Below are positions 44,401-52,455 of a DNA stretch of 64,000 nt, one piece after another. Source of the stretch: an uncultured Lachnospiraceae bacterium (GTDB taxonomy: Bacteria; Bacillota; Clostridia; Lachnospirales; Lachnospiraceae); assembly GCA_905201915.1 (NCBI GenBank), contig CAJKQE010000005.1:1-64000 (forward strand), written 5' to 3'. A program made the translations under genes and the position numbers. Under the pieces are notes generated by a model that made no database searches, was not told the origin of the DNA, and was given only the letters and a program-made list of their open reading frames with translations. The stretch's first letter is position 1; each line of letters opens with the position of its first letter.

Positions 44401-45155
44401 TGTGGGACAGCAAGGAAGTCTATGATGAAAAATGGCGCGAACTTTTCCAAGACAGTTTTTCTTATGAATATCCTTATCAGGCAGAAAGCACTATTCCGGC
44501 AAAACTTACAGTATCTGAGGTAAAACGAATGCAAAAGGAAGATATGGAAGAAAGTGAGATACTTCTGGAAGAGAAGGAAACAGAGGAAATCGTGCCTTTG
44601 TTTATGCAGGAAACAAAAGCAGAATTAAAAGGTGCTGCAAGGGGAACTTTATACCACAGAGTATGGGAAAAGTTGGACTATGGGAAAATAGATACAAAAG
44701 AGCAGATAGAGAAACAGTTGGAACATATACTGACAGCAGAAGAAAAGAAATCTATATGGATACCTGATTTTTATTGCTTTGCAAAAAGTTCTCTTGCAGG
44801 CAGAATGAAAGAAGCATATCAGAGAGGGCAGTTATATAGAGAACAGCCTTTTGTGATTGCCATGCCTGCAAACCAGATTAGAGAAGAGTATAAAACGGAA
44901 GAAGAAATTCTTGTACAGGGAATTATAGATGCCTATTTTGAGGAAGAAGACGGGCTGGTTTTGGTAGACTATAAGACAGATAAAGTTCAAAAAGGACAGG
45001 AAAAAGAGCTGGTAGAAAAATATATTGTGCAGATGCAGTATTATAAAAAGGCTCTGGAAATGATTACCGATAAAGAGGTAAAAGAAATCTATATTTATTC
45101 ATCGGGACTTGGGAAAGCGGTGTCAGTATATTCGCCTGAGTTTATGCTGTTCTAA
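41481..45155 (+). CDS. addA: AddA subunit of the AddAB helicase-nuclease
   Basis: A 1224-residue UvrD-type helicase with Walker A SAAAGSGKTAVLVERI (about 22-37), motif II IDEYQDSN, motif IV MVGDVKQSIYRFR, motif VI VALTRAKE and a C-terminal nuclease with VDYKTDK. It is the 3'-5' motor and one of two nucleases of the complex. Length and motifs are normal, with no frameshift. It is translationally coupled to addB. Confidence 0.97.
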   Translation: MGVSWTEEQQKVIDTRNCNILVSAAAGSGKTAVLVERIIQRITDKNNPVDIDELLIVTFTRAAAGEMKERIRQAVEKKLEANPEDEHLQRQSTLVHHALITTIDSFCSYIVKNYFHLIDLDPSFRMGDEGEMRLLQADVADAVLEEAYTEEAPSFLAFSDGFAGGKTDKKIPEMIIKLYSFSMSYPYPEEWLLNCRKAYEVESIEELENAEWMKLIKNEVKQEIKEASMLLKQSLEVSKEPDGPAFYIGLLEDEVSALEKSEQTECFFEWKEMLDKLEFKRLPAGKKAEKELVSESRQELAKNLRNEAKEQIKALKERYFQETAEEMLENLQRAGEPVGVLVDLTLAFMKLYREKKKEKNILDFGDLEHYALEILIHHTKEKDERTDAARELSKKFEEIMIDEYQDSNLVQEKLLTSVSRIEDGIYNIFMVGDVKQSIYRFRLARPDLFMEKFKTYPQEAGGDCLRIDLHRNFRSRAEVLEGVNYLFYQIMGEDLGGVEYDRTAALYPGKIFPSKPEEEKEPATEVLLLEDDEEEITRESEARAVALRIGELVGNYLVLDKKTEEYRPAKYSDFTILLRTMSGWAETFKKILNSCGIPASVTTKTGYFSAQEVMTVLDYLKILDNPMQDIPLAAALHGLPDGFTFQELAEIKVLGMENEKSSFYEALLLGENLSSPLGEKIRKFFAVYRKLRGKVPYTPMHELIWDFYDATNFLVYQQAFVSGEQRKANLLMLAEKARDYESTSYRGLFNFIRYIENLKKYQVDFGEANILSENEDTVRIMSIHGSKGLEFPIVFVAGMGKQMNMQDTRENMVLHPELGIGSPYIDTQLRIRTRTILQKAVQREILLESLGEELRILYVALTRAKEKLILTGVISKLEDTLKSFEMLKKHGEERMPYGLRVKGKSYLDWVLKALARHRSMTPFYKRYHLSVYPFNDMYDREPDFTVRQISSLELVLDEAQLRTEEMLKKGELLLWDSKEVYDEKWRELFQDSFSYEYPYQAESTIPAKLTVSEVKRMQKEDMEESEILLEEKETEEIVPLFMQETKAELKGAARGTLYHRVWEKLDYGKIDTKEQIEKQLEHILTAEEKKSIWIPDFYCFAKSSLAGRMKEAYQRGQLYREQPFVIAMPANQIREEYKTEEEILVQGIIDAYFEEEDGLVLVDYKTDKVQKGQEKELVEKYIVQMQYYKKALEMITDKEVKEIYIYSSGLGKAVSVYSPEFMLF

Positions 45156-45215
45156 TGGAATAAAAATACTGACAGGCTTTTCAAGTATATATTGTTTTAG
45201 AAAAAATATGCATGG

Positions 45216-46058
45216 TTATTTGTGCTCATTTCGCCATTCTCTGGGTGAAACTCCATAAATATTTTTAAACGCACGGGAGAAGTGAAGGGGATTACCATAT
45301 CCCACAGCAGTTCCGATATCTGCAATGGAAAGTGTGGTCAATTTCAGTAGTTCAGTGGCTTTTACCATTCGATAATTCATTAAAAATTCTTGTGGGGAAC
45401 GTCCAATAGAATTTCGAAAAATCTTACCTAGATAGCTGCGGTTAATGCCACAAACTGCAGCTATTTCTTCTATGGAAATATCATTCTGAAAGTTTTGCTC
45501 CATATAGTGAATAGCTTCTTGTATATAATAATCACTCATTTTACTGCTCTGCGTCAGTCGCGTGGATTTTGCAGACTGAATAAAATAATCAAAAAACAGG
45601 TAGAGATGTCCTAAAAGATGAAAGGAAGACTCTTTCGGATGGGAAATAATATAATTCATTTCTTTTACCATCTGTTCCTGTAAATCTTTGGAATGTGGGT
45701 GATATATTGGGTGATTGAGAGAAAAATCAGTAAGTGAAAGGGCTTCTTTTACTCTCAAACCATCAAATTCAATCCATGAATATTCCCAGGGAGAATGTTG
45801 GTCTGCATAATAGGTTGTAATCTGTTCAGGGAAAATAAGAAATCCCTGTCCACTTCTTACAGAATAAGTCTGTGTTATTCCTTTTGCATCATCAGCCATA
45901 AGAGTTCCTGTTCCGGAAAGAACATAATGAAATAAATAGTGATTTCTGGTAACCGGACCAAAGGAATGACAGGGAGTACAGGCTTCTCGTCCGCATTGGA
46001 ACATACCTAAGTCTATGAAATTTTCATTTGGAAAAATATTAAAGAAAACGTTTCCCAT
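45216..46058 (-). CDS. AraC-family transcriptional regulator with cupin domain
   Basis: The 280-residue protein has an N-terminal AraC-type sugar-binding cupin (about 20-150) and a C-terminal double helix-turn-helix (NDISIEEIAAVCGINRSYLG, then IADIGTAVGYGNPLHFSRAF). It is divergent from the alpha-galactosidase gene, so it probably activates it in response to an alpha-galactoside. AAGGAGCTATAT precedes its ATG. No sugar transporter gene is next to the pair in this window. Confidence 0.92.
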   Translation of the reverse strand: MGNVFFNIFPNENFIDLGMFQCGREACTPCHSFGPVTRNHYLFHYVLSGTGTLMADDAKGITQTYSVRSGQGFLIFPEQITTYYADQHSPWEYSWIEFDGLRVKEALSLTDFSLNHPIYHPHSKDLQEQMVKEMNYIISHPKESSFHLLGHLYLFFDYFIQSAKSTRLTQSSKMSDYYIQEAIHYMEQNFQNDISIEEIAAVCGINRSYLGKIFRNSIGRSPQEFLMNYRMVKATELLKLTTLSIADIGTAVGYGNPLHFSRAFKNIYGVSPREWRNEHK

Positions 46059-46171
46059 ATATAGCTCCTTTTAATATATCAAAATGCGTTATAATATATT
46101 ATTATATCATAAAATCAAGCATTATGGTATAAAAGAGCAAATTTGAGATATTTATAAGTTGCAAATTGGTA

Positions 46172-46180
46172 TGTTATAAT
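46172..46180 (+). promoter_or_regulatory. Extended -10 promoter of the alpha-galactosidase gene
   Basis: TGTTATAAT (TGn plus a perfect TATAAT at 46175-46180) is 20 bases before the coding region's first possible ATG, with no good -35. That is typical of an AraC-activated promoter. The rest of the 46059-46199 divergent gap is AT-rich with several TATAAT-like stretches. Confidence 0.6.
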
Positions 46181-46229
46181 ATTTTCATAAAATCGGTGCA
46201 TGGAAAAATCATTAGGAGGAAATGAAAAT

Positions 46230-48407
46230 ATGGCAATTAAAGTAGAAAATAATGTTTTTTCTTTGGAAACAGACAATACGCTTTATCAAATGAAGGTGGA
46301 TGAATTTGGTGTATTAAATCATTTATGGTACGGAGCAAAAACAGATTGTTGTATGGATTATTTACTGGATTATCCGGATGTAGGATTTTCAGGGAATATT
46401 TACGAAGCAGGAGACAATCGTAAATATTCTTTAAATACAAGACCTTTGGAATACGGAGCCGAGGGTGTTGGGGATTTCCGTGTGCCTGCTGTTTCAGTAA
46501 CTCATGCAGATGGAAGTACAGCTCTTGATTTACGTTTTCAAAGTTATAAAATAAAAAAAGGAAAATACAAAATACCGGGCTTACCTGCAGTTTATGCAAA
46601 AGAAAACCAGGCAGAGACCTTGGAAATTACTTTAAAAGATACAGTTACAGAGACGCAGGTTATTTTACTATATGGAGTGATTTCTGATGCAGATGTAATT
46701 ACCAGAAGTGTAATTGTGAAAAATCAGGGAAAAACACCTATCGTGTTGAATAAAGTGCATAGTTTTGCTATGGATATTCCTTATGGAGATTGGGAATGGG
46801 TTCATTTCCATGGCAGACACAATATGGAGCGTCAGGCAGAGCGAGTTCCACTTATTCACGGTATTCAGGAGAGTAGCAGTACCAGAGGAAATTCCAGTCA
46901 TCAGCAGAACCCTACAGCCCTTTTATGTGAAAGGGGATGTACAGAGACAACAGGGTTTTGTATGGGAATGGCTTTGATGTACAGCGGAAGTTTCCAGACA
47001 CAGATACAGTTGGATGAACTGGATCAGGTTCGTGCGGTGATGGGAATAAATGAGGATAATTTTGCATGGACATTAAAAGAGGGAGAGAGCTTTTATGCGC
47101 CGGAGGTTATTTTGTCCTGTTCTGATGAGGGTATGGGAGAACTTTCCCAGCGCTTCCACCATATTATTCGTAACCATGTATGTAGAGGACAATATAAGCT
47201 GTCCAGCCGTCCTGTTTTAATTAATAACTGGGAAGCTACCTACTTTGATTTTAATGAAGAAAAAATAGAGAAAATTGCAAGACAGGCAGCAGAACTGGGC
47301 ATTGATATGATGGTTTTGGATGACGGATGGTTTGGAAAACGAAACAGTGATACTTCTGGTCTGGGTGACTGGTTTGTCAACGAAGAAAAGCTTAGAGGCG
47401 GGTTAAATACATTAGTAAAGAAAATTAATGATATGGGTATGAAATTCGGTTTGTGGTTTGAGCCGGAAATGGTTTCAGAAGACAGTGAATTATATCGAAC
47501 ACATCCTGACTGGGCAATTCGTATTCCGGGAAGAAATCCTTCACGCAGCAGATATCAGCTTGTTTTGGATATGGCAAATCCGGAAGTGACAGAGTATTTG
47601 TATGAGGTAATCAGCAAAATTTTACGGGAAAATCATATTGAATATGTGAAATGGGATATGAATAGAAGTGTTTGCGACTGGTACAGTAAGACTTTGTCAA
47701 AAGAAGGACAGAAGGAAATGCCTCACAGATATATTTTGGGATTGTATCAATTATTGGAACGTCTTACCGGAGAATTTCCTCATATTCTATTTGAGGGATG
47801 CAGCGGTGGAGGTGGCAGATTTGATGCGGGTATGTTATATTACTGTCCGCAGATTTGGTGCAGTGATGATACGGATGCTCATGAGAGAACTTTTATTCAG
47901 TACGGAACCAGTTTTTTCTATCCTGTCTCAGCAGTAGGTTCTCATGTTTCAGCAGTACCTAATCATCAGACAGGAAGAAGCACTTCCATTGAGACAAGAG
48001 GTACGGTGGCCATGGCGGGCAGCTTTGGATATGAACTGGACTTAAATACTTTAAGTGAGGAAGAAAAACGAGAGGTTGCCAAGCAGATAAGGACTTATAA
48101 GGAGTATCAGCCTCTTATTCACAATGGTTTGTATTATCGTTTAAGTAATCCACATAAAGAAAATATGGCTGTATGGGAATTTGTATCCCAAGATAGGAAG
48201 GAAGTATTGGTACAGGGCGTGGTATTTCGTGCAAAACCAAATACTTTACGCATCAGAATACGACTTGCAGGGTTGGAAGAGGGAATGTATGAAGTTCTCG
48301 GTACAGGGGAAACGTATACAGGAAAGGCGCTTATGACAGGCGGGATTTTGCTGCCTAAAGTAATCGGAGATGATGTGTCTTTTGAAATTCATTTAAAGAA
48401 AAAATAA
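46230..48407 (+). CDS. GH36 alpha-galactosidase
   Basis: The 725-residue enzyme belongs to glycoside hydrolase family 36. The nucleophile Asp lies in KWDMNR near residue 476 and the acid/base Asp in WCSDDTDA near residue 545, matching the family's spacing. DDGWFGKRN and GLWFEPEMVS are also present. There is no signal peptide, so it acts inside the cell on raffinose/melibiose-type sugars. The start at MAIKVENN follows AGGAGGAAATGAAAAT; an ATG ten codons upstream is possible. The divergent AraC gene is the likely regulator. Confidence 0.94.
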   Translation: MAIKVENNVFSLETDNTLYQMKVDEFGVLNHLWYGAKTDCCMDYLLDYPDVGFSGNIYEAGDNRKYSLNTRPLEYGAEGVGDFRVPAVSVTHADGSTALDLRFQSYKIKKGKYKIPGLPAVYAKENQAETLEITLKDTVTETQVILLYGVISDADVITRSVIVKNQGKTPIVLNKVHSFAMDIPYGDWEWVHFHGRHNMERQAERVPLIHGIQESSSTRGNSSHQQNPTALLCERGCTETTGFCMGMALMYSGSFQTQIQLDELDQVRAVMGINEDNFAWTLKEGESFYAPEVILSCSDEGMGELSQRFHHIIRNHVCRGQYKLSSRPVLINNWEATYFDFNEEKIEKIARQAAELGIDMMVLDDGWFGKRNSDTSGLGDWFVNEEKLRGGLNTLVKKINDMGMKFGLWFEPEMVSEDSELYRTHPDWAIRIPGRNPSRSRYQLVLDMANPEVTEYLYEVISKILRENHIEYVKWDMNRSVCDWYSKTLSKEGQKEMPHRYILGLYQLLERLTGEFPHILFEGCSGGGGRFDAGMLYYCPQIWCSDDTDAHERTFIQYGTSFFYPVSAVGSHVSAVPNHQTGRSTSIETRGTVAMAGSFGYELDLNTLSEEEKREVAKQIRTYKEYQPLIHNGLYYRLSNPHKENMAVWEFVSQDRKEVLVQGVVFRAKPNTLRIRIRLAGLEEGMYEVLGTGETYTGKALMTGGILLPKVIGDDVSFEIHLKKK

Positions 48408-48441
48408 AGTTTGCTATAAATTAAATAAGTGCGTGTATAAA

Positions 48442-48478
48442 GAGGGATTGTGCTTAACAGTGCAGTCCCTCAGTTTTT
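48442..48478 (+). terminator. Terminator after the alpha-galactosidase gene
   Basis: GAGGGATTGT pairs with GCAGTCCCTC (with G-U pairs) around a 10-base loop, followed by AGTTTTTT. Confidence 0.8.
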
Positions 48479-48518
48479 TCCTTTAAAAATTCTTTCGAAT
48501 TTCTTTTATAAAATATCA

Positions 48519-48587
48519 TTGACAAAATAATATTATATGACATATAGTATTGAATATAAAATAGTATTGCGTATAAAACAATATTAT
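48519..48587 (+). promoter_or_regulatory. Promoter and candidate PadR operator of the envelope operon
   Basis: TTGACA (48519-48524) and TATAGT (48543-48548) are 18 bases apart. ATAGTATTG occurs at 48544 and 48561 (17 bases apart), and its near reverse complement CAATATTAT at 48579. The three half-sites cover the -10 and start region, as expected for autorepression by the PadR protein encoded next. Confidence 0.6.
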
Positions 48588-48610
48588 AGCAATAGAAATG
48601 AGGTGAAGTT

Positions 48611-48934
48611 ATGGTTTTTAATACAGGCGCTGCCCTCTTAGATGCTATTGTACTGGCGGTTGTGTCCAATGAGAGCGAAGGAACTTACGGATATAAAATC
48701 ACACAGGATGTACGTCAAGTTCTGGAGGTTTCTGAGTCTACCCTTTATCCCGTGCTTCGCAGACTTCAAAAGGATGAATGTTTGGAAACTTATGATAAAG
48801 AATATGGTGGCAGAAACAGGCGATATTATAAAGTAACAGAAAAAGGAAAGGTACAGTTGGATTTGTATCGTGCAGAATGGAGAAGCTACTCAACCAAGAT
48901 AAGTACGTTGTTTGAGGGAGGAATAGGAAAATGA
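48611..48934 (+). CDS. PadR-family transcriptional regulator
   Basis: A 107-residue winged-helix regulator with the PadR signature block ESTLYPVLRRLQKDECLETY and GGRNRRYYKVTEKG. It heads a four-gene operon (PadR, HAAS-domain, DUF4097, PspC), a combination seen repeatedly in Firmicutes where PadR represses its own operon under envelope stress. Ribosome site GAGGTGAAGTT. It overlaps the next gene by 4 bases. Confidence 0.93.
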   Translation: MVFNTGAALLDAIVLAVVSNESEGTYGYKITQDVRQVLEVSESTLYPVLRRLQKDECLETYDKEYGGRNRRYYKVTEKGKVQLDLYRAEWRSYSTKISTLFEGGIGK

Positions 48935-49617
48935 TGAGAAGAAAGGAATTTTTAGAGCAGTTGGAACGACTGTTGTGGGACATACCGGAACAGGAGAGAA
49001 AAGAGGCATTGGAGTTTTATGAAAACTATTTTGACGATGCCGGAGAGGAAAATGAAGCAACTGTTATTCAGGAGCTGGGAAGTCCGGGAAAAGTTGCGGC
49101 AACCATTAAAGCCGACTTAAATGAAAATAGCAGCGAGTATGGGGAATATCGGGAGACAGGATATACCGATGAACGCTTTGAAGAAAAAAATATGCCGGAT
49201 GTACAGAGCGAAAGAATGACACAGAAACCCAAAAGAAGCAGCTTGTCATGGGCATTGATTTTACTGTTGGCAATTATAACAGTACCGTTTTGGGGTGCAC
49301 TGGCAGTTGCAGCATTAGGTATTCTGGTAGCAATTGTAGGGGCAGCTATTGGTGTGGCAGCAGCATTATTCTTTGGTTGTATCGGTCTTTTAATGGGCGG
49401 CATTATTTCTTTAGGCGTAGCAATCACTCAGTTTCCTTCCATCCCTACAGTATGTTTGGTTGCGGGAGTCGGACTTTTGATGATTTGTATTGGCTTATTA
49501 CTTTTGCTGGGATTTTTATGGCTGGCAGTTAAGGTTTTCCCGATTTGTTTCCGCTGGGTAATCGATTTTATACAGAGAGTTTTACACAGAGGAATTTCAG
49601 GAGGTGAAAGAGAATGA
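48931..49617 (+). CDS. HAAS-domain (DUF1700-type) membrane protein
   Basis: The 228-residue protein starts with a HAAS signalling domain (FLEQLERLLWDIPEQERKEA, then EELGSPGKVAATI-like region) and continues with a hydrophobic part of four or so Gly/Ala-rich membrane segments (about 105-210). Such proteins stand between PadR regulators and DUF4097 proteins and are thought to transmit an envelope signal; the mechanism is not known. Overlaps the following gene by 4 bases. Confidence 0.85.
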   Translation: MMRRKEFLEQLERLLWDIPEQERKEALEFYENYFDDAGEENEATVIQELGSPGKVAATIKADLNENSSEYGEYRETGYTDERFEEKNMPDVQSERMTQKPKRSSLSWALILLLAIITVPFWGALAVAALGILVAIVGAAIGVAAALFFGCIGLLMGGIISLGVAITQFPSIPTVCLVAGVGLLMICIGLLLLLGFLWLAVKVFPICFRWVIDFIQRVLHRGISGGERE

Positions 49618-50441
49618 AAAAATTTACGAAAATTGCATTGATTGTTATTCTCATTACAGGGGTTGTAGGCGGATGCCTTGCCGGTGCAGGATTGGTATTT
49701 GGTGGTTCTGTTCAGGCAATTACCGGTAATTTTACAAACAGCCGCTTGTATCATGTTCTTAGAAAAGCATGCCGGAATCATGAAGGATCATGGTGGGACA
49801 GAGATGATGATTTTAATGATTATCACCACAATCTCGGTGACTTAGATGATTTGGAATATGGAAATATTGAACAGCGTGCATTTCTTCCTTCTGAAATAGA
49901 CAGTATAGATATAGAAATGTATTCAGGGATGGTGGAAATTCGCACTATTCAGGAAGAAGAAATCAGAATTTCCGGGCTGACAGATCAGGACTTTTTAGAA
50001 CTGGATACAGAAGACCGAGAACTTACATTAGAAAGAGAATATAATGATTATGGGGCAATGAAAGACGTTATCATTGAAGTTCCTGAAAGTAAAGTGTTTT
50101 CAGCCCTTGATGTTCATTTAGAATCAGGGCAATTTTTAAGTACCGGAAAGCTTTCCGTAAGAGAATGTGATTTATCTTTGATGTCAGGGGATATGGAGAT
50201 TGAGCTTTTAGACGCACAGGAAACAGACATTGAAATGGCATCCGGAGATTTGTCTGTTACACAGACAGGACGTTTAGATGATTATGCAGTGTGGGCAAAA
50301 TGCTCCAGTGGACATCTTGTATTAAACGGAGAGGAACATGCGGGAACTACAAATGCCAGGTATGGTACTGCAGGAAGTTTGAAAAAGATAGATATTGAAA
50401 GTAGCTCAGGAAGTGTAGCTGTTAATTTTGAAAATCAATAA
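49614..50441 (+). CDS. DUF4097 family beta-strand repeat protein
   Basis: A 275-residue protein with an N-terminal membrane anchor or signal (residues 7-30) and a region of repeated short beta strands (DIEMYSGMVEIRTI, DLSLMSGDMEIELL, DIEMASGDLSVT) typical of DUF4097/LiaG-like domains forming a right-handed beta helix outside the membrane. The family accompanies envelope-stress operons. The exact role is unknown. It follows the HAAS gene with a 4-base overlap and precedes pspC by 14 bases. Confidence 0.87.
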   Translation: MKKFTKIALIVILITGVVGGCLAGAGLVFGGSVQAITGNFTNSRLYHVLRKACRNHEGSWWDRDDDFNDYHHNLGDLDDLEYGNIEQRAFLPSEIDSIDIEMYSGMVEIRTIQEEEIRISGLTDQDFLELDTEDRELTLEREYNDYGAMKDVIIEVPESKVFSALDVHLESGQFLSTGKLSVRECDLSLMSGDMEIELLDAQETDIEMASGDLSVTQTGRLDDYAVWAKCSSGHLVLNGEEHAGTTNARYGTAGSLKKIDIESSSGSVAVNFENQ

Positions 50442-50455
50442 AAGGAGAGATTATT

Positions 50456-50641
50456 ATGTCAGATAAAAGATTGTATCGTTCATCAACCAATTATATGTTA
50501 GCAGGTGTTTGCGGAGGTATTGCAGAATATTTTAATATTGACCCTACCTTAATCCGTCTTGCATGGATTATTCTTACCTGCATGGGATTTGGAACAGGAA
50601 TTATCGCTTATATCATTGCAGCAATCGTAATTCCAAAATAA
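50456..50641 (+). CDS. PspC-domain membrane protein
   Basis: A 61-residue protein consisting of one PspC domain: LYRSSTNYMLAGVCGGIAEY followed by a single hydrophobic stretch. PspC is an inner component of phage-shock/Lia-type envelope stress responses. AAAGGAGAGATTATT precedes the ATG. It ends the PadR operon. Confidence 0.93.
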   Translation: MSDKRLYRSSTNYMLAGVCGGIAEYFNIDPTLIRLAWIILTCMGFGTGIIAYIIAAIVIPK

Positions 50642-50655
50642 AAGCAGGTTTCTTT

Positions 50656-50684
50656 GTATAAAACTGTAAATTAAGGCCATACTC
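50656..50684 (+). promoter_or_regulatory. Candidate sigma-G/sigma-F forespore promoter
   Basis: GTATA (50656-50660) and CATACTC (50678-50684) are 17 bases apart, close to the forespore consensus GHATR-N17-18-CATnHTA (one mismatch). The gene served encodes a small acid-soluble spore protein, which is normally a sigma-G target. Confidence 0.6.
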
Positions 50685-50711
50685 CAAAGAAGAAAGGAGT
50701 GTGGCTTTTTT
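50675..50711 (+). terminator. Terminator hairpin overlapping the spore-protein ribosome site
   Basis: GCCATACTCC and GGAGTGTGGC form a 10-bp stem (one G-U pair) followed by six Ts directly before the ATG at 50712. It ends the PadR-pspC transcript. Its 3' arm holds AAAGGAG, the ribosome site of the spore-protein gene. Confidence 0.75.
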
Positions 50712-50915
50712 ATGGCAAAGAAAAAAGAAGAAAAAATTGATTTGAATAATATTCCGGAAGAAGAGAAAGTAAAATATGAAATTGCAGAGGAATTAGGACT
50801 TTTAGATAAGGTTTTAGACAGTGGATGGAAAAGTCTGTCAGCAAAAGAAACCGGACGTATAGGCGGACTTATGACAAAGCGAAAACGGGAAAATGAGAGA
50901 AGGAAAAATGCTTGA
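50712..50915 (+). CDS. Small acid-soluble spore protein, alpha/beta type
   Basis: The 67-residue protein matches the SASP alpha/beta family, with KYEIAEELGLLDKV containing the GPR-protease type site region and SAKETGRIGGLMTKRKR as the conserved second motif. These proteins coat and protect spore DNA. It resembles the divergent Clostridial members rather than Bacillus SspA. It is a single gene with its own forespore-like promoter. The stop codon overlaps the -35 box of the riboswitch promoter. Confidence 0.88.
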   Translation: MAKKKEEKIDLNNIPEEEKVKYEIAEELGLLDKVLDSGWKSLSAKETGRIGGLMTKRKRENERRKNA

Positions 50916-50940
50916 CTGTGGGTATAGGGAATGGTATTAT
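50912..50940 (+). promoter_or_regulatory. Promoter of the cobalamin riboswitch transcript
   Basis: TTGACT (50912-50917) and TATTAT (50935-50940) are 17 bases apart. The -35 box overlaps the stop codon of the spore-protein gene. Confidence 0.75.
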
Positions 50941-50962
50941 TGTGTTGTATAATTCCATAAAC

Positions 50963-51228
50963 CTATTAAGTGCATCTGCGTTGACCGCACAACGCCGGTG
51001 AAAAGGGAATCAGGTGAGAATCCTGAGCGATCCGGTCACTGTATTTGGGGAGCAATGCTTCAAAAATCCATTGTATATAGATACGAGAAGGAGAGGCAAA
51101 GCAATGAACCATGAGTCAGGAAACCTGCTTAATAGCAGTAAGGTGAAAACTTCCGTGCAAAGTTTGAATCCCTCATACTGTGAGTTACAGTAGATGATTC
51201 CACTTTCATGATGAAGGTGGATTTTTTT
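50963..51228 (+). promoter_or_regulatory. Cobalamin riboswitch with downstream terminator
   Basis: P1 is formed by CTATTAAG (50963-50970) and CTTAATAG (51128-51135). Conserved blocks appear in order: GCCGGTGAAAAGGGAAT, GGTGAGAATCC, GATCCGGTCACTGTAT and the B12-box-like GAGTCAGGAAACCTGC. A hairpin CCACTTTCA-N3-TGAAGGTGG plus seven Ts ends at 51228. The riboswitch class senses B12 derivatives. No cobalamin synthesis or uptake gene follows in this window. Confidence 0.9.
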
Positions 51229-51573
51229 ATGGAATGCCGAAAGGTAAGAACCTGAACTTATAGAATTATGCGTGATTAAATGGCAGGTGAGGTGTTCTGC
51301 TTCTGATATCCTGTTTTACAAAGTTTTGTTTTCCCGCAACAGACAAAACGGTGCATCCTCCGCAGGGACAGAATAATTCGTGACTAAAGTCAGGACACTT
51401 CATCAGGAAACAATATTTCATATTTTTATAGGGCTGTGTATCGAGAGATACGCAGTCTTTTTACGTGATAGAAATTCTGTCATAACATTCTTACTCTTGT
51501 ACGATAAACCTTGCTTTTGTATAATGAAGAAAATGATAAAAAGTAGAGAGCAGAACGATTGGGAGGGGAATGG
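51229..51573 (+). other. Unexplained stretch between the riboswitch and the ABC genes
   Basis: No convincing gene is present. A short frame ATGGAATGCCGA... stops after eight codons. Hairpins are seen at 51324-51350 (GTTTTGT/ACAAAAC) and at 51432-51463. No ribosome-bound ORF over 30 codons looks real. It may be the remains of the riboswitch target gene, or a non-coding RNA. Confidence 0.5.
51432..51463 (+). terminator. Intrinsic terminator upstream of the ABC genes
   Basis: GGCTGTGTATC-GAGA-GATACGCAGTC is an 11-bp stem with G-U pairs and a GNRA tetraloop, followed by six Ts. Confidence 0.8.
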
Positions 51574-52455
51574 ATGGCTGTAATAGAAATTGAAAATCTG
51601 ACCAAGGATTATGGAAATAAAAAAGGAATTTTTGATGTGTCATTTTCTGTGAAAGAAGGTGAAGTTGTGGGATTTTTAGGCTCTAATGGAGCAGGAAAGA
51701 CTACAACCATCAGACATCTTATGGGATTTATAAGCCCACAAAAAGGAAGGGCGCAGATTTTAAACATGGATTGTTTTCGCAATGCTTCTTGTGTTCAGAT
51801 GAAGGTGGGATATCTTCCGGGCGAAATTGCTTTTATGGACAATATGTCAGGAAAAGAGTTTATTGAATTTATGGCGAAAATGAAGAAGATGAAAGACCTG
51901 ACGTATGCGAGAGAACTAACGGAATATTTGGAAATCGATACACAGGTTAAGATTAAAAAGATGTCTAAGGGTATGAAGCAAAAAATCGGATTGATTATTG
52001 CTTTTATGCAGAACGTGCCGATTTTAATTTTAGATGAACCGACTACGGGATTAGACCCGATTATGCAGAACAAGTTTGTAGAGCTGATTAAAAGGGAGAA
52101 GGATGCTGGAAAAACAATTTTAATGTCTTCGCATATTTTTGAAGAAGTGGAAAATACCTGTGACCGAGTGGTTATGATAAAAGACGGAAAAATTGTCGCA
52201 GATGAAGATATACATAAGATAAAAAATAACAGAGTGAAGCATTATGAAATTACTTTTTCTGATATAAAAAGTGCAGAAAACTTTCAAGGCTTATATTCTG
52301 ACAGTCAAAGAAGGGAGAATACAGTTTTTCTGTCTTTAAAAAATCAAGTAGATGAATTGATTAAGCAGTTAAGCCGGTACGAGGTGCAGGATATTGCTGT
52401 CAGAAACCAGACGTTGGAAGAAGTTTTTTTGCGTTATTACAAGGAGGAAAAGTGA
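51574..52455 (+). CDS. ABC transporter ATP-binding protein
   Basis: A 293-residue ATPase with Walker A GSNGAGKT (about 39-46), signature MSKGMKQKIG, Walker B LILDEPTTGLD and His in MSSHIFEE. A C-terminal extension (about 210-293) is present. It partners the ABC-2 permease that overlaps its stop. I start at MAVIEIENL after GGGAGGGGAATGG; the longer TTG start covers the ribosome site. It is 110 bases past the last terminator, and no promoter stands out by eye. The substrate is unknown. Confidence 0.9.
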   Translation: MAVIEIENLTKDYGNKKGIFDVSFSVKEGEVVGFLGSNGAGKTTTIRHLMGFISPQKGRAQILNMDCFRNASCVQMKVGYLPGEIAFMDNMSGKEFIEFMAKMKKMKDLTYARELTEYLEIDTQVKIKKMSKGMKQKIGLIIAFMQNVPILILDEPTTGLDPIMQNKFVELIKREKDAGKTILMSSHIFEEVENTCDRVVMIKDGKIVADEDIHKIKNNRVKHYEITFSDIKSAENFQGLYSDSQRRENTVFLSLKNQVDELIKQLSRYEVQDIAVRNQTLEEVFLRYYKEEK

